The notes under the pieces were generated by a model. That model searched no databases, had not been told where the DNA came from, and saw only the letters and a list, made by a program, of their open reading frames with translations. Below are positions 16,800-24,461 of a stretch of DNA of 64,000 bases, one piece after another. The DNA comes from a virus. The position numbers and the translations under genes were made by a program. Where the stretch lies: the IMG/VR virus record IMGVR_UViG_3300042879_003566, positions 1 through 64,000 of that record. One strand, given 5' to 3'. Numbering within the stretch: position 1 is the stretch's first letter; each line of letters begins with the position of its first letter.

Positions 16800-17941
16800 G
16801 GGAAGGAAGCTGGTACCCGGCTGGAGAAGAGGTTGACAAATTTGAAAAACAATTTTCCAAACGTTTTAATTTCACTTCATCTTTGATGGTGAATAGCGGC
16901 AGTTCCGCCAACCTGGTGATGATTGCCGCCTTAAAAAAATATTTTGATTGGCCGGATGGCGCCGAGATTATCGTCAGCGTTGTCGGCTTCCCCACCACCG
17001 TCAACCCCATCATCCAAAATGGTTTAGTCCCCAGGTTCGTTGATATCACCTGGCACGACTTGAATTGGAGTCTGCAACAAGTCAAGGAGGCAATCAATGA
17101 GAACACCGTTGCCGTTTTTAGTAGTCCTGTATTGGGCAATCCTTATGACCTTGACCACCTCCTTGATCTCTGCGAACAACATTCACTGAGGTACATCGCG
17201 GACAACTGCGACTCCCTTGGGTCCAAATGGAAAGGCGAGTACCTGACGGAGTATGCCGTTGCTGCATCGTCGTCTTTCTATCCGGCGCACCACATCACCA
17301 CATTGGAAGGTGGGATGGTGTCATCCAAGATTCCTGAGATTGTGCATCTTGCCCGTCAGTTTGCATGGTGGGGACGCGACTGTTATTGCGTCGGCTCATG
17401 CAACCAGTTGATCAACGGTAGTTGCGGCAAGCGTTTTGATCAATGGCTGGAAGGGTACGACGGTGTGGTCGACCACAAGTATGTGTTCAGCCAAATTGGG
17501 TACAACTTAAAACCGATTGACTTGCAGGGTGCTATCGGCCAGGTGCAACTGACCAAATTCGACGAGATCCACGAGAAGCGCAGGGCAAATTACGAACGCA
17601 CCAAGCAACTCCTTAGCAAGTTGGACAAGGACTTGCGTGTCGTGGAGGAAGAACCAATGGCCGAAACCTCTTGGTTCGGTGTGCCAATCGTCTGCTTTGA
17701 CAAGACATTCAAGCGGGAGCTCCAGCTGTACCTAGAAGCCAATGGCATCCAAACGCGCAACTATTTTGCCGGCAATCTTCTGTTGCATCCCGCCTACAAA
17801 CACCTGGGCGATGCCAAAGATTATCCCAATGGTTATGACGTTTTAAGTCGTGTGTTCTTTATGAGCACTGCACCGATACTCACTGATGAAAACTTTGAGT
17901 ATATTGACGAAATAATCTCCAGCTTTGGCGCGGCATACTGA
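16724..17941 (+). CDS. rfbH: RfbH/ColD-type nucleotide-sugar 3-dehydrase (PLP- or PMP-dependent, Fe-S ligands)
   Basis: 405 aa of the DegT/DnrJ/EryC1/StrS fold (MVNSGSSANLVM, DNCDSLG). Where aminotransferases have the PLP-binding Lys, this protein reads SSFYPAHHITTLEGG with His189-His190. That replacement marks the 3-dehydrases ColD and RfbH (E1), which use PMP to remove the C3 hydroxyl. It also has Cys220, Cys222, Cys226 and Cys234 followed by GKRF, matching the [2Fe-2S] cluster segment of E1. It would give a 3,6-dideoxy-4-keto-hexose. No E3 reductase is seen, so a host one would be needed. It overlaps the SDR gene and its TGA overlaps the rfbC start. Confidence 0.85.
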   Translation: MFKSKVMYSGPYFDGQEIEAAVKALREGSWYPAGEEVDKFEKQFSKRFNFTSSLMVNSGSSANLVMIAALKKYFDWPDGAEIIVSVVGFPTTVNPIIQNGLVPRFVDITWHDLNWSLQQVKEAINENTVAVFSSPVLGNPYDLDHLLDLCEQHSLRYIADNCDSLGSKWKGEYLTEYAVAASSSFYPAHHITTLEGGMVSSKIPEIVHLARQFAWWGRDCYCVGSCNQLINGSCGKRFDQWLEGYDGVVDHKYVFSQIGYNLKPIDLQGAIGQVQLTKFDEIHEKRRANYERTKQLLSKLDKDLRVVEEEPMAETSWFGVPIVCFDKTFKRELQLYLEANGIQTRNYFAGNLLLHPAYKHLGDAKDYPNGYDVLSRVFFMSTAPILTDENFEYIDEIISSFGAAY

Positions 17942-18486
17942 TGGAAGTTAAACCGCTTGCGATACCGGAAGTCAAGTTGATTTCCTTAGATGCATTCCCG
18001 GATGATCGCGGTTCTTTTACTGTGCATTGGCACGAAGAAGAATTTAAGGAAGCAGTAGACGGCCATGTCTTCCGTCAGGATAGTTATGTGACCTCAGTGC
18101 CCCATGTGGTGCGTGGCTTGCATTATCAATTGCCACCCCACGCGCAAGGTAAGTTGGTTCGTTGTTTATCTGGTAGCATCCAAGATGTAGCCGTAGACAT
18201 TCGGATGTCTTCCCCTACCTTTGGTATGTGGGTTGACGTGCACCTCTACGCGCACAACAACGAAGCCCTGTGGATCCCCCCTGGGTTTGCACATGGGTAT
18301 GCCTCCTTATCAGAAGGTGCAACAGTCTTCTACAAAATCACGGAAGTTTATACACCAAGCCACGAGCACAGCTTGTTGTGGAACGATCCATACATTGACA
18401 TCTTGTGGAATGTACCAAGAAACCCTATTGTTTCTGAAAAGGATTCCAAAGGGAAAGGACTTACAGAAGCCCAGTTATTTGAATAA
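17941..18486 (+). CDS. rfbC: dTDP-4-dehydrorhamnose 3,5-epimerase family protein
   Basis: 181 aa, normal family length. DDRGSFTVHW, VVRGLHYQLPPHAQGKLVR and IPPGFAHGYASLSE are the family hallmarks, including the active-site His in RGLHYQ. It epimerises C3 and/or C5 of a 4-keto-6-deoxy sugar nucleotide. Start and stop each overlap the neighbouring genes (TGATG, TAATG), so the cluster is translated as a unit. Confidence 0.92.
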   Translation: MEVKPLAIPEVKLISLDAFPDDRGSFTVHWHEEEFKEAVDGHVFRQDSYVTSVPHVVRGLHYQLPPHAQGKLVRCLSGSIQDVAVDIRMSSPTFGMWVDVHLYAHNNEALWIPPGFAHGYASLSEGATVFYKITEVYTPSHEHSLLWNDPYIDILWNVPRNPIVSEKDSKGKGLTEAQLFE

Positions 18487-19460
18487 TGGAAAACATTTTA
18501 GTTACCGGTGGCGCCGGGTTTATTGGTAGGCATCTCATTGCCCATCTCCTTGAGACGCCTGATGTTCGCGTCATTAACTTCGACAAGCTGGGCTATGCCA
18601 GTAACGCAGCTCCCATTATGGGAGCCCGTCATGTGAACACCCATTATGAATTAATGGTCGGGGATCTTCTTGATGAAGAATTCCTGAATTGGGTGGTAGA
18701 AGAAAATCAACCCACCAAGATTTACCACCTGGCTGCCGAGAGCCACGTCGATAACTCGATTGCTTCTCCGCGTGAGTTCATCCAAAGCAATGTGGTGGGC
18801 ACCTTTAATTTGCTGGAAGCATGCCGCAGCAAGCTAAAGGATTCTTTTAAGTTCTTGCATGTCAGCACCGATGAAGTGTATGGGAGCTTGCATCCCGACA
18901 GCACCGACACTTATTTCGTGGAGACATCGCGCTACAACCCGAGGTCCCCGTACTCTGCCAGTAAAGCTGGGAGTGACCACCTGGTGATGGCATGGCACAA
19001 CACTTACAACTTCCCTGCCGTCATTACGAACTGCAGCAATAACTATGGGCCAGGCCAGTATCCCGAGAAGTTAATCCCGATGACAATCACCCGTGCATTG
19101 GCGGGCAAACCAATCACGATCCACGGTGAAGGGAAGAACATTCGCGATTGGCTCCACGTCAAGGATCACGTCAAGGCCTTGGCGCTTGTGATGGAAGAAG
19201 GTGCGTTGGGCCAGCAGTATTGCATTGGCGGCTTTGGTGAGCGGACCAATGTTGAGGTCGTGGAGATGATCTGCGAACTCCTGGATGAACTGAAGCCCAT
19301 CTACTGCCCATACTCCGATTACATTACGCACGTCAAAGACCGTCCCGGTAATGATCTGCGGTATGCGATTGACCCACGCAAGATTCAAGAACTTGGCTGG
19401 CGTCCTGATTATGAATTTGAAGATGGCCTACGAGAAACAATTCTTACGTACTTGTCTTAA
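18486..19460 (+). CDS. rfbB: dTDP-glucose 4,6-dehydratase
   Basis: 324 aa, an extended SDR. VTGGAGFIGRHL binds NAD; AAESHVDNSI, HVSTDEVYG (catalytic Asp-Glu pair) and SPYSASKAGSDHLV (YxxxK) are typical of RfbB/RmlB; NNYGPGQYPEKLIP binds the nucleotide sugar. It makes 4-keto-6-deoxyglucose, the entry to the RfbC, SDR and RfbH steps. A nucleotidyltransferase (RfbA) is absent, so the host must supply the NDP-glucose. Confidence 0.93.
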   Translation: MENILVTGGAGFIGRHLIAHLLETPDVRVINFDKLGYASNAAPIMGARHVNTHYELMVGDLLDEEFLNWVVEENQPTKIYHLAAESHVDNSIASPREFIQSNVVGTFNLLEACRSKLKDSFKFLHVSTDEVYGSLHPDSTDTYFVETSRYNPRSPYSASKAGSDHLVMAWHNTYNFPAVITNCSNNYGPGQYPEKLIPMTITRALAGKPITIHGEGKNIRDWLHVKDHVKALALVMEEGALGQQYCIGGFGERTNVEVVEMICELLDELKPIYCPYSDYITHVKDRPGNDLRYAIDPRKIQELGWRPDYEFEDGLRETILTYLS

Positions 19461-19508
19461 GTACGGTTAACTTAACTGCTAGTATTGGGTATACCACATT
19501 GTCGCCCC

Positions 19509-19676
19509 ATGGAAAAGTTGCAAAAATATGATGAGGTTATGAGAGAGGGCGCACAGTTCCTCGACAACCATAACCAGCTCTTACAAAGTTTACTTATCTC
19601 AAGGCACAATGCTGGTAACAATACCCCTACTCAGGACACCCCGGGAATCGGAAATGAGTCTGTCGAACCAGGTTAA
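19509..19676 (+). CDS. Small hypothetical protein
   Basis: 55 aa from ATG 19509, MEKLQKYDEVMREGAQFLDN..., helical then Asn/Thr/Pro-rich. It overlaps the next gene by 23 nt. A TTG 8 codons upstream is a weaker start. Function unknown. Confidence 0.55.
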   Translation: MEKLQKYDEVMREGAQFLDNHNQLLQSLLISRHNAGNNTPTQDTPGIGNESVEPG

Positions 19677-19860
19677 GCAATCGGTCAACGAAGCAGCCGG
19701 TGTGCTGCGAGAAGCGTTGGCCTTTGCTGCACGCACCGAACATCCTGTGGTGATTAGCAGCATCACCGATATCCTGGTCCGACTGGAATCCCTGGAGCAG
19801 ATGGAAGAAATTATGGAGAAGTTCGGCAAGAACCATAACTTGCCCACGTCCCTTGGCTGA
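19654..19860 (+). CDS. Small helical hypothetical protein
   Basis: 68 aa from ATG 19654, MSLSNQVKQSVNEAAGVLRE..., predicted almost fully alpha-helical with a coiled-coil-like C-terminal half (LESLEQMEEIMEKFG). It is part of a chain of overlapping small genes. Function unknown. Confidence 0.6.
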   Translation: MSLSNQVKQSVNEAAGVLREALAFAARTEHPVVISSITDILVRLESLEQMEEIMEKFGKNHNLPTSLG

Positions 19861-20008
19861 ACGTTACTCGGAAGAGCAACGACTTCAGGATTTTTTCTGG
19901 AAGCTGGAAAGCTTGATTCCTAATCCACCGAAAGACTGGCAGAAACTAGCCAAGCCCTGCAAGTGGAAAAAGATTCTTGAAGACAAAGAAAAAGGTAAGA
20001 AGGAATAA
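19853..20008 (+). CDS. Small hypothetical protein with TTG start
   Basis: 51 aa from TTG 19853, overlapping the previous stop by 8 nt. It reads LAERYSEEQRLQDFFWKLES... and ends in a Lys/Glu-rich tail. The TAA overlaps the ATG of the next (frameshifted) gene as TAATG. The coupled position supports it. Confidence 0.6.
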   Translation: MAERYSEEQRLQDFFWKLESLIPNPPKDWQKLAKPCKWKKILEDKEKGKKE

Positions 20009-20140
20009 TGGTATCTTTACCTCGGAGCAATTTCGCTCTGGGACCAATAGTCGAAAGTCCCTCCACTTTACGAACGTAGAGCTCGAAAGGGCAAGAAAGG
20101 AAGCTATGATCCCGGTATAAAAGCCGGGATTTTTTTATGA
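20008..20140 (+). CDS. Small gene requiring a +1 frameshift (43-codon product)
   Basis: ATG 20008 shares its A with the upstream TAA. Frame 1 reads MVSLPRSNFALGPIVESPST and stops at TAG 20077. The +1 frame continues as PLYERRARKGKKGSYDPGIK... to TGA 20138, which overlaps the next gene's ATG (ATGA). A slip at CCC-T (20059-20062) joins the two into 43 residues. No start codon exists in the second frame after its own upstream TAG (20048). Both junctions have the coupling overlaps seen throughout this operon, so the locus is probably one gene: a programmed +1 shift, a recent indel, or an assembly error. Confidence 0.6.
20109..20136 (+). terminator. Terminator-like hairpin inside coding sequence, ending at a start codon
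   Basis: ATCCCGG (20109-20115) pairs with CCGGGAT (20124-20130) and is followed by a run of seven T (20130-20136). The ATG of the next gene begins at 20137. It has the form of an intrinsic terminator but also encodes DPGIKAGIFL of the frameshifted gene. Confidence 0.7.
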
Positions 20141-20808
20141 CGACACTTGTTGCCAACGTACCGCCCGTCAAGGTGTGGGTCAGACGGGAATACTTGCGTG
20201 ACCTACGCGACGGCCATGGTGAATACACACCTGGTTATTGGGTGACCTGTAAATCATTGACGGGTCGTGCCCTGTATTTCGAGACGTACCTTACTGAGTA
20301 TGGCGCCCTATACGACAAGTTACCGATCAGTGCATTCCTAGCATGGGACTCAGATCATCCCGACAAACCACAACCACCAACACCTGATCTTGAGCTGACT
20401 GACCTGCAGTTTTGGAATGGGTTTGACACTGGGCTTACGGTCATTGAAAAGAACCTGATCTACAACATGGAGTTTCAGGTGATGACGCGTAGTGCAGGCG
20501 TCATGAAAGGCGAGTATCTTTTTACAATTGATAACTATCACCCCCACCGCAATGAACCCGATTTTTACTTTGCTGAATTCCCTGATGAGCACAAGTCTCA
20601 CAACATTGTGGCCTTGGATAACGGCCAAATCGGCGCTTATCCCAACAATCGTTGTCGCATGTGCGACCCATCGTTAACGCACCACAACCTCAAGACCCCA
20701 GACTTTAAGGTGTCGACGCGGTACTTTGATGTTGAACATGCACCGAAGTGGGGCAGGCTGGGTGAAACAGATGATTACTTCTGGAAAACACCCAACGAAA
20801 CCCTATAA
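20137..20808 (+). CDS. Conserved cyanophage hypothetical protein
   Basis: 223 aa, rich in aromatic and acidic residues (YFETYLTEYGALYD, HRNEPDFYFAEFPDEHK). It has a CRMCDPSL Cys pair near residue 175 and no recognised catalytic motif or membrane helix. Its ATG directly follows a terminator-like T run and overlaps the previous stop, so expression is probably set by read-through or coupling. Confidence 0.75.
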   Translation: MTTLVANVPPVKVWVRREYLRDLRDGHGEYTPGYWVTCKSLTGRALYFETYLTEYGALYDKLPISAFLAWDSDHPDKPQPPTPDLELTDLQFWNGFDTGLTVIEKNLIYNMEFQVMTRSAGVMKGEYLFTIDNYHPHRNEPDFYFAEFPDEHKSHNIVALDNGQIGAYPNNRCRMCDPSLTHHNLKTPDFKVSTRYFDVEHAPKWGRLGETDDYFWKTPNETL

Positions 20809-20896
20809 TTTACGAAAGGGTACAACAAGGAACGTTGTATTAAATGAAGAGTCCCTTAAGCTGCAGCGTAAATTAGCGAAACTTGCTTCAGCATAA
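20771..20896 (+). CDS. Small basic hypothetical protein
   Basis: 41 aa from ATG 20771, overlapping the previous gene by 38 nt. It reads MITSGKHPTKPYNLRKGTTR... and ends in a basic helix (KLQRKLAKLASA). Composition and position in the coupled chain support it. Function unknown. Confidence 0.5.
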   Translation: MITSGKHPTKPYNLRKGTTRNVVLNEESLKLQRKLAKLASA

Positions 20897-20939
20897 GTCG
20901 CCTAGTCGCTAATCGTAGGCAGATACTCTCGCCCTACTC

Positions 20940-21011
20940 GCTGGATTAGCTCAGTGGTAGAGCAATGGTTTTGTAAACCATTGGCCATCGGTTCAAATCC
21001 GATATCCAGCT
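20940..21011 (+). tRNA. tRNA-Thr (anticodon TGT)
   Basis: A full cloverleaf: acceptor GCTGGAT/ATCCAGC, D-arm GCTC..GAGC with AGTGGTAGA loop, anticodon stem ATGGT/ACCAT around TTTGTAA, T-arm ATCGG-TTCAAAT-CCGAT. The anticodon reads ACA. CCA is not encoded (discriminator T, then TTG). Confidence 0.93.
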
Positions 21012-21043
21012 TTGCAAAAGTTAGTTATAGTTATCGCAGTGAC

Positions 21044-21304
21044 TTGTTGGCATTAGTGCCAAGTTCCAAGCCAAAGCTTCAAGAGAACCGAAACAAGTTC
21101 TTGGAGTACAAAAAGACTTTGTCCTGCAATAACTGTGGGATAGATGACCATCGCGTCCTGGAATTCCATCATGTTGGAGACAAGGACCATACGATCTCAA
21201 AGATGGTGAACCACGGCTACAGCTGGGAGCGGATAGAAGAAGAGATGCGTAAATGCATTCCGCTGTGCTGCAACTGCCATCGGCTTGAGCACTGGAGTGC
21301 CTGA
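21044..21304 (+). CDS. HNH endonuclease-like protein immediately after tRNA-Thr
   Basis: 86 aa from TTG 21044, chosen because the only ATG (20954) lies inside the tRNA. It contains CNNCGIDD, VLEFHHVGDKDHTISKMV and CIPLCCNCHRLEHW, the Zn-ribbon plus HNH-like layout of small phage endonucleases (FHH as catalytic His region, CxxCH closing the zinc site). It is likely a free-standing homing-type nuclease or DNA-binding protein. The frame is open back through the tRNA, and GTG 21056 is another possible start. Confidence 0.65.
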   Translation: MLALVPSSKPKLQENRNKFLEYKKTLSCNNCGIDDHRVLEFHHVGDKDHTISKMVNHGYSWERIEEEMRKCIPLCCNCHRLEHWSA

Positions 21305-21418
21305 TTACTTTTTCTTGCCGCCGTTTTTAGCTTTACGCGCAGTTGCATTACCGGAGTTCTGCTTAGCGTTTTGCTTTGCAGCGGCCGTCTTTTTCTTTTT
21401 GTTTTTAGATTTAGCCAT
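21305..21418 (-). CDS. Small Lys/Ala-rich basic protein
   Basis: 37 aa from ATG 21418, MAKSKNKKKKTAAAKQNAKQ... ending GGKKK. It is composed almost wholly of Lys, Ala, Asn, Gln and Gly, with the look of a histone-tail-like nucleic-acid-binding peptide. It overlaps the end of the Dps-like gene by 8 nt and ends against the HNH gene. Confidence 0.55.
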   Translation of the reverse strand: MAKSKNKKKKTAAAKQNAKQNSGNATARKAKNGGKKK

Positions 21419-21962
21419 TTCTCAGTGTGGCTTTGATTTGCCAAGCGGCCTTAAATGCCTGACCAGTTAAGTCAGCAAGATAGTTTTGAATATCGATGGC
21501 ACCCACCTTGGCGGCAATCGGCTCCAGTTTCTTGCACTTCATGCCCAGCTCCTCAAGGTTCTTGTAGTACACAGCGAGCATTTCCGTGCCCTTGTAGCTG
21601 GTAACTTTTTGGATACCGGGTGAGGCATCGGCAAGACCCATGCCACAAAGAGGCATCAGATAATCCATAGATCTGATGAACTCAGCCAACGTATCGAACT
21701 GTTCCAGATGAGCTTCGTATTGGTCTTTAAGGAATGCATGCACCCCGAGGAAGTTAGACCCCTCGTAGTTCAAGTGAATGAGATGGGATTGTGTCTCAAG
21801 TTCCTTGAGGTAGGAAGTGAGGGAAATGCACTGCTGGATGAAGGACCCGACATCACCATTCTTTGATTTACCAGGAGCCTTGGGCTTGTCCTGGGGCTGA
21901 GGAACCGCTTGCGTTGAAGCGGGTTGAGCTTGCTGGGGTTGACCAGGACCGGGAGTATACAT
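21411..21962 (-). CDS. dps: Dps/ferritin-like protein
   Basis: 183 aa. A Pro/Gln-rich N-terminal linker (~38 residues) precedes a helical domain reading YLKELETQSHLIHLNYEG, FLGVHAFLKDQYEAHLEQFD and TLAEFIRSMD. His63, His75, Asp90 and Glu94 have the same spacing as ferroxidase ligands of E. coli Dps (H51, H63, D78, E82); the fifth position (D67) is Lys79 with Asp80 next to it. It may store iron or protect DNA from peroxide, but the extended N-terminus and one changed ligand mean a structural or virion role is possible. The gene follows a virion-like protein gene. Confidence 0.72.
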   Translation of the reverse strand: MYTPGPGQPQQAQPASTQAVPQPQDKPKAPGKSKNGDVGSFIQQCISLTSYLKELETQSHLIHLNYEGSNFLGVHAFLKDQYEAHLEQFDTLAEFIRSMDYLMPLCGMGLADASPGIQKVTSYKGTEMLAVYYKNLEELGMKCKKLEPIAAKVGAIDIQNYLADLTGQAFKAAWQIKATLRNG

Positions 21963-21988
21963 GGCGTTAAATCAGTATTTTCAGTTTA

Positions 21989-23308
21989 TCAGCGGCTAAC
22001 TTCTTCCCAATCCATCGTAGCTAGCACCTGAGCGTTGTTGTCTTCGCTGCTACAGACCAGCGTTAGTTCATATGCTGTACCAGTAAAGGTATCACGCTCC
22101 AGCTGGAACTTAAACAAAGCTTCTTTTAAGATGTTAACCACAGCTGACCCTTGGTTTGAACCATTGGTAAAGCCACTGGCAAGAACCCGACCCACTCCCA
22201 AGGTGAAAGATGTGCCATTAAGCTTGTACTCAACCGATGAGTCTGCCCCCAAGTCAGACCAGGAACCACCTCCGGTCGTTCCATTAAGAACAACTTCCCA
22301 GTTATAACTAGCGTTATTCGTAATACCCATGATTGATAACGCCGTCAGGATAATGATGGCATCCAATCGTGTTGACTTAAGGCGCAAGGAGATGACTGGA
22401 TAAACAGTAGGTGCGGTTGTTAATGTATACGGCGTGTTAACTGGAATACCAACAGCGTTTTGAGCGCCCCGTAATTCGTATCCGCCTTCTGATATTGCAG
22501 TTGAACACACTTGTTTTAGTGTGCTGTTGCTTGCTGTAGTTCCAAGGTTTTCAATCTCATAACGCAACGGCAGCGATGCTGTCGTCATATATGTAGATGT
22601 AATTAAGTTGGCGTGATGGAATGAATGGCAATGCACCAGCTGACCGTTAATCACAAACCCTGTGCGAACCGTGCCTAAACCAAGCCATTCGATATCAGTC
22701 CAATGGATCTGAGCTTTAGTAATGTCAAGGGTAAAGCCAGAGGGTCCATTGCCGTCCAACTTGTCAATGTTCCAGTCGGCCTGAGCAACACGGGTTTCCG
22801 CAACAGAGCCAGAAACTGAATTACGCTCCACAAATGACGGAGAGCTAGTACCGCTTACCTCCACATAAATGCCATTAGCTGTTCCAAAATAACCAACCCG
22901 CTGCCGCAAGTTTGCTTGACCAGACGCCATGATAAATGTATTCATAATCTGCAGGCTTTTCCCTGGCTGATAAGAACACACTTTTGTTGTTTCTCTTAAT
23001 ACTTTTGCGCCTGATGCAGTCGTAACGTTTAGGTTGATTAAACCTTCTCCACTGCTAAATGCATAGGTACCACCAGTACCCGTGGACGTTGTCCACAGAC
23101 CATTGTCGCGATAGCGGTGGCTGGAATCAAAGAGTGTTAGGGGGCTTGATGTACGCAACCGCCCAAAAGCATCACCAGCTGTAGTCGCTGGTTGCATATA
23201 AACAGTATTGCCACTTGCCGTTGTAACTTCTAACGGTTGCCCACTGCAAGTCTGAACTTTTACAACTTCGTACAGAATTGTTGCGCCGGATTCCCTATAG
23301 ACAGGCAT
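21989..23308 (-). CDS. Predicted virion/tail structural protein
   Basis: 439 aa, dominated by Ser/Thr/Gly-rich beta segments. The N-terminal motif DAFGRLRTSSPLTLFDSSHR followed by RYRDNGLW recurs in structural proteins of marine phages. No protease, enzyme or membrane motif is visible. Neighbours are the Dps-like gene and small unknown genes; the third fibre gene lies 1.2 kb upstream. A beta-rich virion or tail-associated role is likely but the exact location is unknown. Confidence 0.7.
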   Translation of the reverse strand: MPVYRESGATILYEVVKVQTCSGQPLEVTTASGNTVYMQPATTAGDAFGRLRTSSPLTLFDSSHRYRDNGLWTTSTGTGGTYAFSSGEGLINLNVTTASGAKVLRETTKVCSYQPGKSLQIMNTFIMASGQANLRQRVGYFGTANGIYVEVSGTSSPSFVERNSVSGSVAETRVAQADWNIDKLDGNGPSGFTLDITKAQIHWTDIEWLGLGTVRTGFVINGQLVHCHSFHHANLITSTYMTTASLPLRYEIENLGTTASNSTLKQVCSTAISEGGYELRGAQNAVGIPVNTPYTLTTAPTVYPVISLRLKSTRLDAIIILTALSIMGITNNASYNWEVVLNGTTGGGSWSDLGADSSVEYKLNGTSFTLGVGRVLASGFTNGSNQGSAVVNILKEALFKFQLERDTFTGTAYELTLVCSSEDNNAQVLATMDWEEVSR

Positions 23309-23323
23309 GGACTTAAGTCATAT

Positions 23324-23533
23324 TTATTTATTATCCCATCCCGCAACTAACCCACCGTAATCCCTTGGCTCCGTTACAGATACATTGTCTATACCACAAA
23401 GATCACAAGTATCCATGTGGTACGTGGAGTAGTAATGACTGGGGCCTTTGTAGTCACCTTTCTCGTACCACTTGCCGTAAGTAACACCGCATGGATGACA
23501 GACCCACTTGGGATACGTCTTACGCTTTGCCAT
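23324..23533 (-). CDS. Small zinc-ribbon-like protein
   Basis: 69 aa with CHPCG and CDLCG pairs, probably one zinc site, and a Tyr-rich middle (HYYSTYHMD). It overlaps the upstream gene by 14 nt. It may bind nucleic acid; no family assigned. Confidence 0.65.
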   Translation of the reverse strand: MAKRKTYPKWVCHPCGVTYGKWYEKGDYKGPSHYYSTYHMDTCDLCGIDNVSVTEPRDYGGLVAGWDNK

Positions 23534-23927
23534 TGCGCTTACCTTTGGCTGCGTCCATTAAATCACGGGCGCGGTCATATTGTTTTGTGGCGTAATCCAA
23601 CTGACATGCAACGGCATCTACAAAGCATTCGTACATTTCATCACCGGTCATCTCGTCAATGAACTCAGCAATAGTGTCAGCAAATCCGTCTGTTGCTTTT
23701 TGTTTAATGAACATGTCACTTTCTGCCAGGGGAATACGGTCGCCAATGAGTTCAGCATAATGGCTACGCCAGTTCGGAAGCGTGTCCGTAGCATTGGAAG
23801 TGTCATGAAGTTGTTCACGGGAATCCTTGGTGACTAATGGCTCATCCATTTCTGCAACGACGCGATGGTTTTTGTACCAATCTTGCCAAGCCTTAATGGT
23901 TTCTACTGGATCAGTTGAATCAGACAT
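23520..23927 (-). CDS. Hypothetical protein
   Basis: 135 aa from ATG 23927, MSDSTDPVETIKAWQDWYKN.... It is acidic and helical with a basic tail (KGKRNGKA). A GTCACTgAGTGAC palindrome and a GTGACTTAC element lie ~17 nt upstream of its start. Function unknown. Confidence 0.6.
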   Translation of the reverse strand: MSDSTDPVETIKAWQDWYKNHRVVAEMDEPLVTKDSREQLHDTSNATDTLPNWRSHYAELIGDRIPLAESDMFIKQKATDGFADTIAEFIDEMTGDEMYECFVDAVACQLDYATKQYDRARDLMDAAKGKRNGKA

Positions 23928-23989
23928 AATAAAAAAGGGGTTCGTCACTGAGTGACTTACCCCACAAGTGTAATAAAAAATCAGTTAGA

Positions 23990-24271
23990 TCAAGCAGTGA
24001 TCATAACTTTTTCCGGATTAACTTCCTGAAGTTGTCCTTCTTCATACAGACGAACAGCTTCCAACATCTCGAAGTAACGGTCACGCATCACAGGTCCAGC
24101 TTCATTGATACAGAAGTCTTGCCAGAGTCTTGTATAAAGACCGCGCATTGGGTGAGAAGGATCTTTTCTACCTGAACATTGATACATGTGTTCCATGAAG
24201 TCAGCTTTTTGCTGTTCTTTGGTGACACTCCAGCTATCAAGGACAGCTTGCCAATTAAATGCGTCAGTCAT
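23990..24271 (-). CDS. Hypothetical protein
   Basis: 93 aa from ATG 24271, MTDAFNWQAVLDSWSVTKEQ..., helical and aromatic. It overlaps the upstream gene by 8 nt. The frame extends upstream across that gene, but that part looks like a shadow. Function unknown. Confidence 0.6.
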   Translation of the reverse strand: MTDAFNWQAVLDSWSVTKEQQKADFMEHMYQCSGRKDPSHPMRGLYTRLWQDFCINEAGPVMRDRYFEMLEAVRLYEEGQLQEVNPEKVMITA

Positions 24272-24461
24272 TGAAACCAATTTGTGTAATGGAAGTAAAG
24301 ACGCCTTTGACACTGGGACCGATCTCAAATAATAGGTCGTCCAGTTCGTCTTGCAAGGCTTCTGCAATTTCGTCGGCAGTTTTACCACCGAAGGAATTGT
24401 ATTCAACCTCAAGATCAACCGCAAATGAAACGGTCAACTTGGGCACAGTGATTGGTTCCAT
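24264..24461 (-). CDS. Small acidic hypothetical protein
   Basis: 65 aa, MEPITVPKLTVSFAVDLEVE..., with an acidic helix (ADEIAEALQDELDDLLFEIG). It is coupled to the next gene. No family recognised. Confidence 0.6.
   Translation of the reverse strand: MEPITVPKLTVSFAVDLEVEYNSFGGKTADEIAEALQDELDDLLFEIGPSVKGVFTSITQIGFND

Noticed and set aside
20010-20136. Structured regulatory RNA or riboswitch (hairpins at 20041-20060 and 20066-20081, then terminator)
   Set aside because: No known riboswitch core matches, and the two-frame coding reading with overlapping stop and start codons explains the region better. Structure may still matter for frameshifting.
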